From: UBA6107 sp964459385
Lineage (GTDB): Bacteria; Chloroflexota; Anaerolineae; Anaerolineales; Anaerolineaceae
NCBI GenBank assembly: GCA_964459385.1
Contig: CAYWLG010000001.1
Span: forward strand, 372,001-436,000
Length of the DNA: 64,000 nt
Direction: 5' to 3'
Shown: one piece after another, positions 1-8,111 of the stretch
Numbering within the stretch: position 1 is the first letter of the stretch
Layout: every line of letters starts with the position of its first letter
The notes under the pieces: generated by a model
Seen by the model: only the letters and a program-made list of their open reading frames with translations
Told to the model about the DNA's origin: nothing
Database searches by the model: none
Program-made: the position numbers and the translations under genes

Positions 1-2
1 TC

Positions 3-293
3 ACACAGGATTGGGTGCACCGCACGGAAATCTTTTCTTCGTTAACAGGGCTTCAGATCAACGACCCCATTCGGCCAGCCGATGTCACACGCATGCTGGT
101 GCATCCGTTGGGGGGGCTAAAGGGAATCCCTGCCACGGCGAAAAAGGTGGTACTTTTCAACCAGGCGGATGTTTTGTCAGAGACTGAAACTTTAAAAAAA
201 GAAATCCCTGCTTTACACAGCGCAGGGTACGACAGCGTTATCATTGGCGCGTTAAGTAAATACCCAGAAGATCTGTTTCGCTCAATTAAATAA
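3..293 (+). CDS. yqeC: YqeC-like selenium-dependent hydroxylase accessory protein, 3' end
   Basis: This is the last 96 codons of a gene that begins before the window; the frame is open to the left edge. The visible part carries a HPLGGLKGIP segment followed by a stretch ending FNQAD, which I recognise as typical of YqeC. That protein is linked to maturation of selenium-dependent molybdenum hydroxylases. The NQAD stretch resembles a GTP-binding NKxD-type motif (inference). It stops one base before the convergent YkgJ-like gene. The only start inside the window is a GTG at 15, which is probably internal. Family assignment rests on recalled motif similarity. Confidence 0.7.
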   Translation, partial: TQDWVHRTEIFSSLTGLQINDPIRPADVTRMLVHPLGGLKGIPATAKKVVLFNQADVLSETETLKKEIPALHSAGYDSVIIGALSKYPEDLFRSIK

Positions 294-743
294 TTAAAAG
301 CGGGTACGGCGTTTTTTGCGCAGCACACGGCGGTGGTCTGGCCGCATCATCCTTACAGAAGGCTCGTGGTTGAGTTCTCGCAGCTCCGCACGGGTCAAAG
401 GCGGCAGATTCCAGGCTTTGCGTGCCTGGTTGCAGCGCACCAGATCCATACCGTTGACGGTAATGGACTGCCCATTTTCGTGCAAGCCAAATTCCCGGCA
501 AACAGAAGAACGCCGCTCATAGATGAGGCAGCCTACTTTTTCGCCGATCTCTCCGCTTAAAGCCACACATCTTGGCGCGGGTTGGTTGGTGCCTTTCATG
601 CAAACCAGCAGATCATCAACAGCTTCGGTTAATTCAGGGGGAACAGACAAGGGGTCCTCAGGGTTGGCTTCTTCCCAAAAGAAGGAAACTCTGAAAAAAG
701 CACAACATGCGCCGCACTGCACACAAGGATTACCACGACCCAT
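294..743 (-). CDS. YkgJ-like cysteine-cluster protein
   Basis: The 149-residue protein opens with CVQCGACC (residues 7-14), followed by further cysteines near residues 48, 59, 72, 82 and 103. This is the pattern of the YkgJ/UPF0153 family, thought to bind zinc or an Fe-S cluster; the biochemical role is unknown. There is no signal peptide or membrane segment, so it is probably cytosolic. A TATAAT element lies only 9 nt before the ATG, so the transcript may be nearly leaderless. The stop codon abuts the stop of the convergent YqeC-like gene. Confidence 0.75.
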   Translation of the reverse strand: MGRGNPCVQCGACCAFFRVSFFWEEANPEDPLSVPPELTEAVDDLLVCMKGTNQPAPRCVALSGEIGEKVGCLIYERRSSVCREFGLHENGQSITVNGMDLVRCNQARKAWNLPPLTRAELRELNHEPSVRMMRPDHRRVLRKKRRTRF

Positions 744-752
744 AAGCCCGCG

Positions 753-782
753 ATTATAGCACTGAGCGTGAAAATGTGTGAA
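753..782 (-). promoter_or_regulatory. Sigma70-type promoter of the YkgJ-like gene
   Basis: On the minus strand TTCACA (-35) is followed after 18 nt by a perfect TATAAT (-10). The -10 ends 9 nt before the ATG, which leaves almost no 5' untranslated region. Confidence 0.55.
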
Positions 783-818
783 AGATTTAATTTATTATTA
801 ATTTTGCTTAATGCGATT

Positions 819-828
819 TTGTTATAAT
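819..828 (+). promoter_or_regulatory. Extended -10 promoter for the 865 gene
   Basis: The stretch TTTGTTATAAT contains TG one base before a perfect TATAAT (823-828). It lies 37 nt upstream of the start codon, with an AGAGGAG ribosome binding site in between. No good -35 is visible, as expected for an extended -10 promoter. Confidence 0.5.
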
Positions 829-864
829 CTGAGTATTCATTTTTGATCCAAAAAAAGAGGAGTT

Positions 865-1728
865 ATGTTCACTAAAACAGAAGATCGCAGTGAGCAGTTT
901 AAACGTGAAAAAGTCCGCCTGGGCGTTTGGTTTGGCCTGGCGGCTGGTCTGGCCTATGTGATAGCACTATGGGGTCTGGATGGACTTAAATTGGCACTGG
1001 CGAATTCGATCTTCCCCTGGGCAAAATTGGCGCTGGGGATTCTGCCTACCCTGGCCATTTGCGTTCTGGCCGGCTGGGCCAGCAGCAAGCTTGAAAATGC
1101 CCTGCTGAGCGCCCTCGTTTGGCTGGTCACCGGTACACTTTTGTGCATTTTCTCCTGCCATGTTCCTTTCGAGGGGGTGGATCGTTTTTATCAATGGTTC
1201 AACCCCGAACTCGCCTGGCGCACCTCGCTGCCCTTTAACTCTGGTGTATCCTCACGTTTCGCCGTAGTGTTGGTCATCTGCGTGGCTGTCAGCGCTTTGG
1301 GTGGCGTTTTTTTCAAAATGCTGGTGGATAATGCGCACAACGCCTCTTCTAAAATTGGTGCAGTGCTCCCCTTTGTGATCTGGATGGCGATTTTTGTGTG
1401 CATCGCCTCGCCCATTGATTACATGATCCAGCAGCCCGTACGTGAACCGGTAGTGGCGGTCAACAAATTGGTAGATAGAAAAATCGCTTCGTTGACCGTG
1501 CCGGTCAGCAAAGAAGATGCGCGGGTCATGCACCTGGCTGCCTTGAATGGCCTGGATGATTTGCTGGCATCACCGCGACATTTGATCCTGGCGCGCTATG
1601 ACTCTTCGATGATCATGAGCAATGTCTCGGTCAATTTTGGCGGGGTCTGGGTGGATTGTACGGTTTTTGCCAACACAGAGACTGAGCCCCCTGCCCAGCA
1701 GCCGGTTTTTTGCAAAGAGATCGAATAA
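865..1728 (+). CDS. Multi-pass membrane protein of unknown function
   Basis: The 287-residue protein has a charged N-terminus and about five hydrophobic segments (roughly residues 19-38, 53-71, 80-100, 133-153 and 168-188). A soluble C-terminal tail of about 95 residues is probably outside the membrane. I recognise no catalytic motif or named family. AGAGGAG just upstream of the ATG is a strong ribosome binding site and fixes the start. It is a single gene with its own promoter, and a perfect palindromic terminator follows. Confidence 0.7.
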   Translation: MFTKTEDRSEQFKREKVRLGVWFGLAAGLAYVIALWGLDGLKLALANSIFPWAKLALGILPTLAICVLAGWASSKLENALLSALVWLVTGTLLCIFSCHVPFEGVDRFYQWFNPELAWRTSLPFNSGVSSRFAVVLVICVAVSALGGVFFKMLVDNAHNASSKIGAVLPFVIWMAIFVCIASPIDYMIQQPVREPVVAVNKLVDRKIASLTVPVSKEDARVMHLAALNGLDDLLASPRHLILARYDSSMIMSNVSVNFGGVWVDCTVFANTETEPPAQQPVFCKEIE

Positions 1729-1732
1729 TTCG

Positions 1733-1778
1733 AACAAAAAAGAGCAGTGCTCATCCAATTGGATGAGCACTGTGTTTT
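1733..1778. terminator. Bidirectional intrinsic terminator
   Basis: A 28-bp perfect palindrome at 1745-1772 (left arm CAGTGCTCATCCAA) is flanked by an A-run on the left and T-rich sequence on the right. It can end transcription of both the 865 membrane-protein gene and the convergent lipoprotein gene. Confidence 0.85.
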
Positions 1779-2541
1779 AACCGCCAGTTTCGCTGGTGGG
1801 CACTTCTGTTGGGGTGGGGGTCTGACTGGGCACAGTCGTATCGGTGGGAATGGGAGTGCTGGTGGGCATGGGGGTGGCAGTAACCACGATATAGATGGGC
1901 GTCTGGGTGGGGGTAGCGGTTACTGTTGGTGTGGCTGTGATCGTCACAGTGGTTGTGCTTGAGGGGATGACAATGGTCAGATAAAAGCTGGAGGCGAAGA
2001 TCGTCCCTGTCTCATCTGCCATCTGCCAATAACCGCTGTAAGTGCCGGCCGTGCTGGGGGCCACCAGATCAACGGAAACATCCAGGCTTGAATTGGGGGC
2101 GACCGAAGCGCTCAAATAGGTAGTGGCTCCGCTCATCTGTGTTCCGCTCACAAAGCGCACTGAATAGGAGGTGCTCCAGGTGCAGGTGCCCGTATTCTTT
2201 ATTTTCCAGGTCTTCTTAAAAGACTCGCCTGCAGAAAGCACGGTGTTATCCGGGATGGTTTCATCTGAAAGATAGGTCGCCTGGTTGCAGGAATCCTGAT
2301 AGGTGACATTGTAAGACTGCGTCACAAAAACGGTCGGAAAGACGGTGGCCGTGTTCGTCTGAGTGGCCGTGGGGGCTTCTGTTGGTTCACTTTCAACGGT
2401 GCGGGTGGGGTTGGCGGTCAATGTTTGGGCCACTGCTGTGTAGATGGAAGGTTGAATTGCTGAACTGTCCTCTTGTTTAGAACCGCATGCCGCGAGCAGC
2501 AATGGGAGGATTAAAATAAATGCCAGATGTCTGTTCTTCAT
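1777..2541 (-). CDS. Lipoprotein with NBR1-like Ig domain and Thr/Pro-rich stalks
   Basis: The 254-residue product has a type II signal peptide with lipobox LLLAAC (Cys 19), so it is predicted to be lipid-anchored outside the membrane. A Thr/Pro-rich linker (about 45-75) leads into a beta-sandwich domain (about 90-195) with the pattern KTWKIKNTGTCTW and GYWQMAD. This is typical of the NBR1-like Ig domain common in Chloroflexota surface lipoproteins. The C-terminal 55 residues are low-complexity Thr/Pro repeats. No enzymatic domain is seen; a binding or scaffold role is inferred. Confidence 0.8.
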   Translation of the reverse strand: MKNRHLAFILILPLLLAACGSKQEDSSAIQPSIYTAVAQTLTANPTRTVESEPTEAPTATQTNTATVFPTVFVTQSYNVTYQDSCNQATYLSDETIPDNTVLSAGESFKKTWKIKNTGTCTWSTSYSVRFVSGTQMSGATTYLSASVAPNSSLDVSVDLVAPSTAGTYSGYWQMADETGTIFASSFYLTIVIPSSTTTVTITATPTVTATPTQTPIYIVVTATPMPTSTPIPTDTTVPSQTPTPTEVPTSETGG

Positions 2542-2641
2542 GATGCCTTTCCAAGGTTAAGGTCAGCTATAAGCATACTCACCATTTATGCAGAAAATTT
2601 GCATTTTGGATGGAACTATGCGGTCGAATTATCTTTCGCGC

Positions 2642-3274
2642 TCAACGCACAAATGGGTTGTGGCGTATCTCTTCGGCAACATTCGTCTCTTTGCCGTGAC
2701 CGGCGATCAGTACGGTCTCGGCAGGCAGCGTGTAGATCTTGCTGCGGATGCTATTCGCAAGTTCGACAAAACCACTGGCGGCCAGATCGGTGCGACCTAC
2801 CCCGTGGTAAAAGATCAAGTCGCCGCAGAAGGCTGTGCCGATTTCCTGACAATAATAAACGACCGATCCGGGGGTGTGGCCGGGAGTCTCGAACACCTGA
2901 ATCGCGTGGGCGCCCAGCCGAATTTCTGGCTCACCGTGAAATACATGGTTGGGATCTGGCAGTTGCAGCACTTCGTTCATAAACTTTTTGGCTGCACCTC
3001 CCTCTCGCCACAACCCCAAATCGTCAGCATGCAGGTAAACTTCTTTCGCCTCGGGCAGCACCGATTGAACGTCGGGCAGACCGTAGTAATGATCAAAATG
3101 ACCGTGGGTGAGCAGCACTTTCTCGGCGTGCAGGCCTTTCTGCTGGATGAAATCAATCAGCGACTGCGGATCATAAGAGGGGTCAATAATAGCCGCTTCC
3201 AACGATTCGTCGTCGTAAAGCACAGCGGCGTTGTTATCGAGTGGGCCCAGCACAAAGAGCTTGTAAGTTAACAT
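2642..3274 (-). CDS. MBL-fold metallo-hydrolase (glyoxalase II-like)
   Basis: The 210-residue protein has the metal-binding signature THGHFDH near residue 56, then a GHTPGS histidine, a CGDLIF aspartate and a C-terminal GHG. Together these are the dinuclear metal ligands of the metallo-beta-lactamase fold. The length fits cytosolic glyoxalase II-like hydrolases acting on thioesters, but the substrate cannot be read from sequence. It starts directly after the stop of the MFS gene, so the two are probably co-transcribed. Confidence 0.85.
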   Translation of the reverse strand: MLTYKLFVLGPLDNNAAVLYDDESLEAAIIDPSYDPQSLIDFIQQKGLHAEKVLLTHGHFDHYYGLPDVQSVLPEAKEVYLHADDLGLWREGGAAKKFMNEVLQLPDPNHVFHGEPEIRLGAHAIQVFETPGHTPGSVVYYCQEIGTAFCGDLIFYHGVGRTDLAASGFVELANSIRSKIYTLPAETVLIAGHGKETNVAEEIRHNPFVR

Positions 3275-4435
3275 CTAATTATTTTCCTCACCGTTAACGG
3301 TAATAGATGATCTGTGGATCTTTGGGAGTACGATCGCATTGATGGCCAACATTGCCAGAATACTGATGAACGAAACGGTATAAACAAGAGTTGGTGATTG
3401 GTCATAAATCAGCCCCGAAACCATTGGCGCCAGCACAATCGAGACCATAGCCACTGTTTCGAGGATACCATATAACAGCCCGGTTTCGCCGGCGTGGATC
3501 AGCGGGCGCGTAAAAGCCAGGATCATGGAACGGAAGAGCCGGTAGCCACCGATCAACACATAGCCCAGGCCAAACCAGAGAGCCGACCCTCCCACCAAAA
3601 AGCTGATGGAAAACAACCCCACCATGGCCTGGCCGATCAACAATCCCAAGGTGGGGCTCAGGCTGCCCAGCGCGATTTGCGTGATGGCATTGCCCAGGCT
3701 GCCGCAGGCACCCAGCAGGCCGATGGTAGTGCGTGAAAAATGCTGCTGGTTCTGCAAGAAATTGGGCGTGAGCGGTTGGGGCAGATACATCACGAAAAGG
3801 GTGATGAACAGCAGCCCCATAAAGCCGAGCAGGCGTGGATTCTGCAGGATACGCGTTCGGTTGGGCTGTGGGACGAGGTCACTGTGCGGCGGGCCTTTGA
3901 TATCTTCTATGAAGAAAATGATCACCACGGAAAAAATGAAAATGATCGAGGCGATCAGATAAACGGCACACAGTCCGTAGGCATCGGCGATCTTGCCGCC
4001 CAAAATGGGGCCGATCACTGCACCTAGGTTGTAAAATCCTGAAGAAAAGGTCAGCGCGCGCTGCACCGAGAGCTTGCCGCGCACATTAGTGGAATAAACA
4101 TTGATGGGGATGATGCCAAACCCGGAGAAGTTATAGCAGAGCAGCCCGATCACAAATACCGGTAGAGATCGTGCCAGTGTCATTACCCAGGCGAAGATCA
4201 ACCCGATGAACCATGAAACAAGCATCAGGGTCTTGGGACTGAACTTGTCGGTCAGTAGACCGGTGGGAATTTGTGCCAGTGCCAGCACGATGGCCACCCC
4301 GCCCAGAATGCCGCCGAGCATCACCGGGTCGGCTCCCCATTCCTGCAGGTACAATGGTTGAAAGTAAATAAAGAACCCTTCACCCAACCCCCAGGTGAAG
4401 AGGCTCAATCCGATCAACAACAGGTTGCGGTTCAT
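3275..4435 (-). CDS. MFS transporter
   Basis: The 386-residue protein has about 12 hydrophobic segments and the major facilitator loop motif GLLTDKFSPK between helices 2 and 3. It is predicted to be an inner-membrane secondary transporter of the drug or metabolite efflux type; the substrate is unknown. Its start overlaps the stop of the upstream hydrolase gene by one base, which indicates translational coupling. It forms the middle of the leftward run 6317-1777. Confidence 0.85.
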   Translation of the reverse strand: MNRNLLLIGLSLFTWGLGEGFFIYFQPLYLQEWGADPVMLGGILGGVAIVLALAQIPTGLLTDKFSPKTLMLVSWFIGLIFAWVMTLARSLPVFVIGLLCYNFSGFGIIPINVYSTNVRGKLSVQRALTFSSGFYNLGAVIGPILGGKIADAYGLCAVYLIASIIFIFSVVIIFFIEDIKGPPHSDLVPQPNRTRILQNPRLLGFMGLLFITLFVMYLPQPLTPNFLQNQQHFSRTTIGLLGACGSLGNAITQIALGSLSPTLGLLIGQAMVGLFSISFLVGGSALWFGLGYVLIGGYRLFRSMILAFTRPLIHAGETGLLYGILETVAMVSIVLAPMVSGLIYDQSPTLVYTVSFISILAMLAINAIVLPKIHRSSITVNGEENN

Positions 4436-5199
4436 TAAACTTTCACGACTCTTTTGACGAACTGTTCGGCAGCAGCGAAGACCTTTTCCCGCTCCGGCTC
4501 ACGGATGATCACATGGCCGCTGTCGCTTAGCCAGAGTTGTTCTTTGACCGCAGAACTCACATGTTCATACAGGTATTCCAGGCTTTCAGGCGGAATGGTC
4601 TTGTCGCCATGTGACTGGGCGAACAGGATCGGCGCAGTGATCTTGCCGAGTTCCGGGCGCATGGCATCCAGAAGGCCCTTCAATTCGAGGATCGAACGTG
4701 TGGGAAAGTAAGGATAATCCACGTGATCTTGCATTGCTTCCAGATTGTGCCAGTCGGGCTTGCCTTTGAGTTGGCGCGGCATCAGCCAGTAGATATATTT
4801 GAGAAATTTCAGACGCGGATCTTTGGGCAGGTCATAAGGTGCAGAAAAAGCACATACCGCATCCAGCGGGTGACGCGCTGTGAGGATCAAGCTCAGTGCA
4901 CCGCCCATAGAAAGGCCCATCACTACCTGCCGCTCGGTGCAGCCGCGCAGCAAATTGAGCCCGTCTTCGGCTGAAGCTACCCAGTCCCACCAGCGTGCCC
5001 GCAACATATCCTCTGGGTCGGTGGCATGTCCAAACAGCCGTGGGGCCAGCACGGTGAAACCAGCCTCGGCCAGCGAGGCGGCCAGCATGCGCATCTCAAA
5101 TGGGGTGCCGGTGTAGCCGTGCAACAGCAAGCAGCCGATCGGCCCGCCCTTAATAAGGAAGGGCTCGGCTTTGGCGAGGGTTTCGGGAATTTTATCCAT
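4435..5199 (-). CDS. Alpha/beta hydrolase, carboxylesterase type
   Basis: The 254-residue protein has an oxyanion-hole region LLHGYTGTPFEM, nucleophile elbow GLSMGG, and a C-terminal SDSGHVI supplying the histidine. An aspartate near HGDKTIPPE completes the triad. This resembles the Est30-type carboxylesterases and monoacylglycerol lipases, which cleave short acyl esters in the cytosol. No signal peptide is present. It lies 11 nt from the M24 peptidase gene and overlaps the MFS gene by one base. Confidence 0.85.
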   Translation of the reverse strand: MDKIPETLAKAEPFLIKGGPIGCLLLHGYTGTPFEMRMLAASLAEAGFTVLAPRLFGHATDPEDMLRARWWDWVASAEDGLNLLRGCTERQVVMGLSMGGALSLILTARHPLDAVCAFSAPYDLPKDPRLKFLKYIYWLMPRQLKGKPDWHNLEAMQDHVDYPYFPTRSILELKGLLDAMRPELGKITAPILFAQSHGDKTIPPESLEYLYEHVSSAVKEQLWLSDSGHVIIREPEREKVFAAAEQFVKRVVKV

Positions 5200-5210
5200 T
5201 GATCGTCCGT

Positions 5211-6317
5211 TCAGCCCAGAGTGGTTAATTCACGCGAGAAAGTGCTGAGGGTGCGAGCGCCTTCTGCAGTGACCACTACATTGTCTTCAATGCGCACACC
5301 GCCGTGCCCGGGCAGATAGATGCCGGGTTCCACGGTGTAGACCATGCCCGGCGTCAAGATTTGTTGGCTTTCACCGAACATATAGGGTTCTTCGTGGGCG
5401 TCCATGCCCAGCCCATGTCCGGTGCGATGGGTGAAATAACTGCCGTAACCGACCCTTTCGATCACTTCGCGCGCGGCGTGATCGACCACACCGGCGGCCA
5501 GGCCTGGCTTTCCGGCGGCGCGTCCGGCTTCGTTGGCGGCTTTCACGGTTCCATAAATTCTGTGCAACTCATCATCGATCTTTCCTATTGCAAAGGTACG
5601 TGTCAGGTCTGAACAGTAACCTTCATATGTGGCGCCCCAGTCAATGACCAGCAGATCACCGTTGGCCAGTTTGAGCTCGCCTGGGGTGGCATGCGGATTG
5701 GCGCTGTTCGGGCCGGTAGCCACGATGGGCGCAAACGGTAGTTCGGGTTCGCTGCCCAGACGGAACATGTTGATGACCAGTTCTGAGGCGATCTCCTGTT
5801 CACTGCGGCCGATCTTGATCATGGGCAGGGTGGCGTTCAGGGCATCCTGGGCAATACGGATCGCCTCCAGCATCTTGGCGATCTCGCCTTCTTCTTTGTT
5901 CAGGCGCAATTCGCTGAACAAACCCTCGGCGCCCACAAATTCGGCAGCCGGTGCGGCTTTTTGCAGATAATTCAACTCCAAGAAGCGCAAACGGATCGGT
6001 TCAACGCCGATGCGGGCCGATTCAAGTTCCATCTTTTTCATCGCCTCGCCGATGGTTTGTGGCCAAAGGCCGGGGTTATCCCCAAATGGGAAAGGGGTGA
6101 TGGCGAAACGCGATTGTTCGATCTTGCCGGCTTCCAGTTCGGGCAAGATCAGGCCCGGCTGGGCACCTTTGCGGATCAATAAAAGGGTGGGGCGCTCCAT
6201 TAAATGAAAACGCAGCCCGGTCAGGTAAGTGAAAGCCGGACCCGGGTTGACCACCACGGCATCGAGATGATGTTTGTCGAGCAGATCAAAGAGCAGTTGA
6301 AGGCGTTTGTCGGTCAT
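5211..6317 (-). CDS. M24 metallopeptidase (Xaa-Pro aminopeptidase family)
   Basis: The 368-residue protein has a creatinase-like N-terminal domain and a C-terminal pita-bread domain. Visible metal ligands are the aspartates of VIDWGA and SDLTRTF, the histidine of GHGLG, and the glutamates of VEPGIY and VRIED. It is predicted to release N-terminal residues before proline, or to act as a dipeptidase, in the cytosol. A GGAGGAG ribosome binding site 8 nt before the ATG supports the start. It heads the leftward run, with a TATAAT at 337-342 of the 6 kb block (6337-6342) upstream. Confidence 0.88.
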   Translation of the reverse strand: MTDKRLQLLFDLLDKHHLDAVVVNPGPAFTYLTGLRFHLMERPTLLLIRKGAQPGLILPELEAGKIEQSRFAITPFPFGDNPGLWPQTIGEAMKKMELESARIGVEPIRLRFLELNYLQKAAPAAEFVGAEGLFSELRLNKEEGEIAKMLEAIRIAQDALNATLPMIKIGRSEQEIASELVINMFRLGSEPELPFAPIVATGPNSANPHATPGELKLANGDLLVIDWGATYEGYCSDLTRTFAIGKIDDELHRIYGTVKAANEAGRAAGKPGLAAGVVDHAAREVIERVGYGSYFTHRTGHGLGMDAHEEPYMFGESQQILTPGMVYTVEPGIYLPGHGGVRIEDNVVVTAEGARTLSTFSRELTTLG

Positions 6318-6336
6318 ACGAATTTCTCCTCCAAAA

Positions 6337-6342
6337 ATTATA
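6337..6342 (-). promoter_or_regulatory. -10 element upstream of the M24 peptidase gene
   Basis: A perfect TATAAT on the minus strand lies about 20 nt before the M24 start codon, with the GGAGGAG ribosome binding site in between. No convincing -35 is visible. Confidence 0.4.
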
Positions 6343-6430
6343 GTCCGAGTTCGTTTTTCTATGGAGGAAAGAGACGGCTTTCAAACGTAGATCTTCAACA
6401 ACTCCTTGATCTGAACAGGTTTGAATGGTT

Positions 6431-7177
6431 TTATTTGTTGAGAATTTGGGCCAAAAAGGCCTGGGTGCGGTCTTGCACGGGGTGGGTAAAGAAGGCTTCG
6501 GGGGTGGCTCTTTCAACGATGGCGCCTTTGTCCATAAAGACTACCTCATCGGCGGCGGCGCGGGCAAAACCCATCTCGTGGGTGACAACGATCATGGTAA
6601 TGCCGGCTTTGGCCAGATCGAGCATCACTTCCAACACCTCTTTGATCATTTCGGGGTCAAGGGCGCTGGTGGGCTCGTCGAACAGCATCAGTTTGGGGTT
6701 CATGGCCAGGGCACGGGCAATGGCCACACGCTGCTGCTGGCCGCCTGAAAGCTGTGTGGGGTAAGAGTTGGCTTTTTCGAGAATGCCCACACGTTTTAAC
6801 TGCATCAGGGCGTTCTCTTCGGCTTCTTTCACGGGCACGTGTTTCACGATGCGCTGCGCCAGGGTGATGTTCTCCATCACGGTCAGATGCGGGTATAAAT
6901 TGAAATGCTGAAAGACCATGCCCACTTCTGAACGCATTTTGTCTAATTTTTGTTGCTCTTGGGTCACCTTTTCGCCATCGATCCACACTTCACCGCTGGT
7001 CTGTGTTTCCAACTGATTGATGCAGCGCAGCAGGGTCGATTTGCCTGAACCGCTGGGGCCGATGATGACGATCACCTGGCCTTTTTCAACCAGCAGATCG
7101 ACACCATTTAATGCCTCAAAGCCGTTGAACGATTTTCTGAGGTTGCGAACCATTACCATGGGTTTATCGTTGCTCAT
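6431..7177 (-). CDS. glnQ: Polar amino-acid ABC transporter, ATP-binding protein
   Basis: The 248-residue ATPase has Walker A GPSGSGKST, signature LSGGQQQR, Walker B LMLFDEP and the switch histidine in VVTHEMGF. Its length and sequence are those of the GlnQ/HisP group, which energises uptake of polar amino acids. It overlaps the permease gene by 14 nt, so the two are translationally coupled. The exact substrate (glutamine, glutamate, histidine or a basic amino acid) cannot be decided. The symbol reflects the family only. Confidence 0.9.
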   Translation of the reverse strand: MSNDKPMVMVRNLRKSFNGFEALNGVDLLVEKGQVIVIIGPSGSGKSTLLRCINQLETQTSGEVWIDGEKVTQEQQKLDKMRSEVGMVFQHFNLYPHLTVMENITLAQRIVKHVPVKEAEENALMQLKRVGILEKANSYPTQLSGGQQQRVAIARALAMNPKLMLFDEPTSALDPEMIKEVLEVMLDLAKAGITMIVVTHEMGFARAAADEVVFMDKGAIVERATPEAFFTHPVQDRTQAFLAQILNK

Positions 7178-8048
7178 TTTGTTTCGTCCTTTTTTCGAGG
7201 AATTTCAGCAGGAAGGAGAGCATCAGCGTCATGGTAAGGTAAAGCACTGCCAGGGTGATGTAGGTGGTCTGGTATTGAAAGGTGTTGCCGGCGTAAATGC
7301 GCGCGATCTGGGTGATATCGCGCACGGCCAGAATGGAAACCAGAGAGCTGTCTTTGAGCATGGAGATGAAATCATTACCGAGGGCAGGCAGAACGTTGCG
7401 AATGGCCTGCGGCAGAATAATGTAGCGCATTGCCTGCCAGCGGGTCATGCCCTGGCTGCGGGCGGCTTCCATTTGCCCTTTATCGATGGACTGGATGCCG
7501 GCGCGGAAGATCTCAGCCAAAAAGGCGCCGTAGGTGACTGAAAGAGCAATGATGGCGCGTGCGTTCATTGGCACGGAACTGTTTTTGGCATTGACCAAGA
7601 AATTACTGCCCGAGAACAGGCCCGTGTTGCTGAGCCAGGTGCCGATCGCATTGAGCAGATCCATGAAGGCAGGCACACCCACCAGTGCAATGAAGAAGAT
7701 CAGCACCAGCATGGGAATGCCGCGAATGACTTCCACGTAAAAGGTGGCAATATTCTGAAAAACGGTGCTTTCTGAAATCCTGCCCAAACCTGCGAGCAGG
7801 CCCAACACAAGTGCGATCAAGAAAGCGAAAAGGGTAGTGGATAAAGTAACAACCAATCCTGCCTTAATAAAAGTGAAAGCCTTATTAAACTCGGGATTGG
7901 TTGTTATTAATACAAAGACCCAAACAGCGATTGCGATAATGGCTACTAGCCACCAGGGAACGTTTCGAAGCCGTTCTTTTAGGAAAGGTCTTATTCTAGT
8001 CAGACTGATTGGATTCACATTCATTTTTTGTGACTCTTTTACGATCAT
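7164..8048 (-). CDS. Polar amino-acid ABC transporter, permease
   Basis: The 294-residue protein has about five to six membrane segments and the inner-membrane-component signature EAARSQGMTRWQAM, which docks on the ATPase. It belongs to the HisM/GlnP permease family and, with one permease gene here, probably forms a homodimer. An internal ATG at residue 9 is an alternative start. GGAGGG sits 14 nt before the first ATG and would be better spaced for neither, so the start is uncertain. Confidence 0.88.
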   Translation of the reverse strand: MIVKESQKMNVNPISLTRIRPFLKERLRNVPWWLVAIIAIAVWVFVLITTNPEFNKAFTFIKAGLVVTLSTTLFAFLIALVLGLLAGLGRISESTVFQNIATFYVEVIRGIPMLVLIFFIALVGVPAFMDLLNAIGTWLSNTGLFSGSNFLVNAKNSSVPMNARAIIALSVTYGAFLAEIFRAGIQSIDKGQMEAARSQGMTRWQAMRYIILPQAIRNVLPALGNDFISMLKDSSLVSILAVRDITQIARIYAGNTFQYQTTYITLAVLYLTMTLMLSFLLKFLEKRTKQNEQR

Positions 8049-8064
8049 AATGACGAACTTTTCC

Positions 8065-8093
8065 CTCCGGGCCAGCCTGAAGCCGACCCGGAG
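8065..8093 (-). other. Intercistronic hairpin between binding-protein and permease genes
   Basis: The arms CTCCGGG and CCCGGAG are perfectly complementary around a 15-nt loop, with no T-run following. Such hairpins often protect the upstream binding-protein message from 3' decay, giving it a higher level than the membrane components; that role here is inference. Confidence 0.5.
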
Positions 8094-8111
8094 TATTTGT
8101 AGAATTTATTC

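Noticed and set aside
2588..3271. Plus-strand frame of 227 codons
   Set aside because: It lies antisense to the metallo-beta-lactamase-fold gene, whose protein has intact metal motifs. The antisense translation shows no family pattern.
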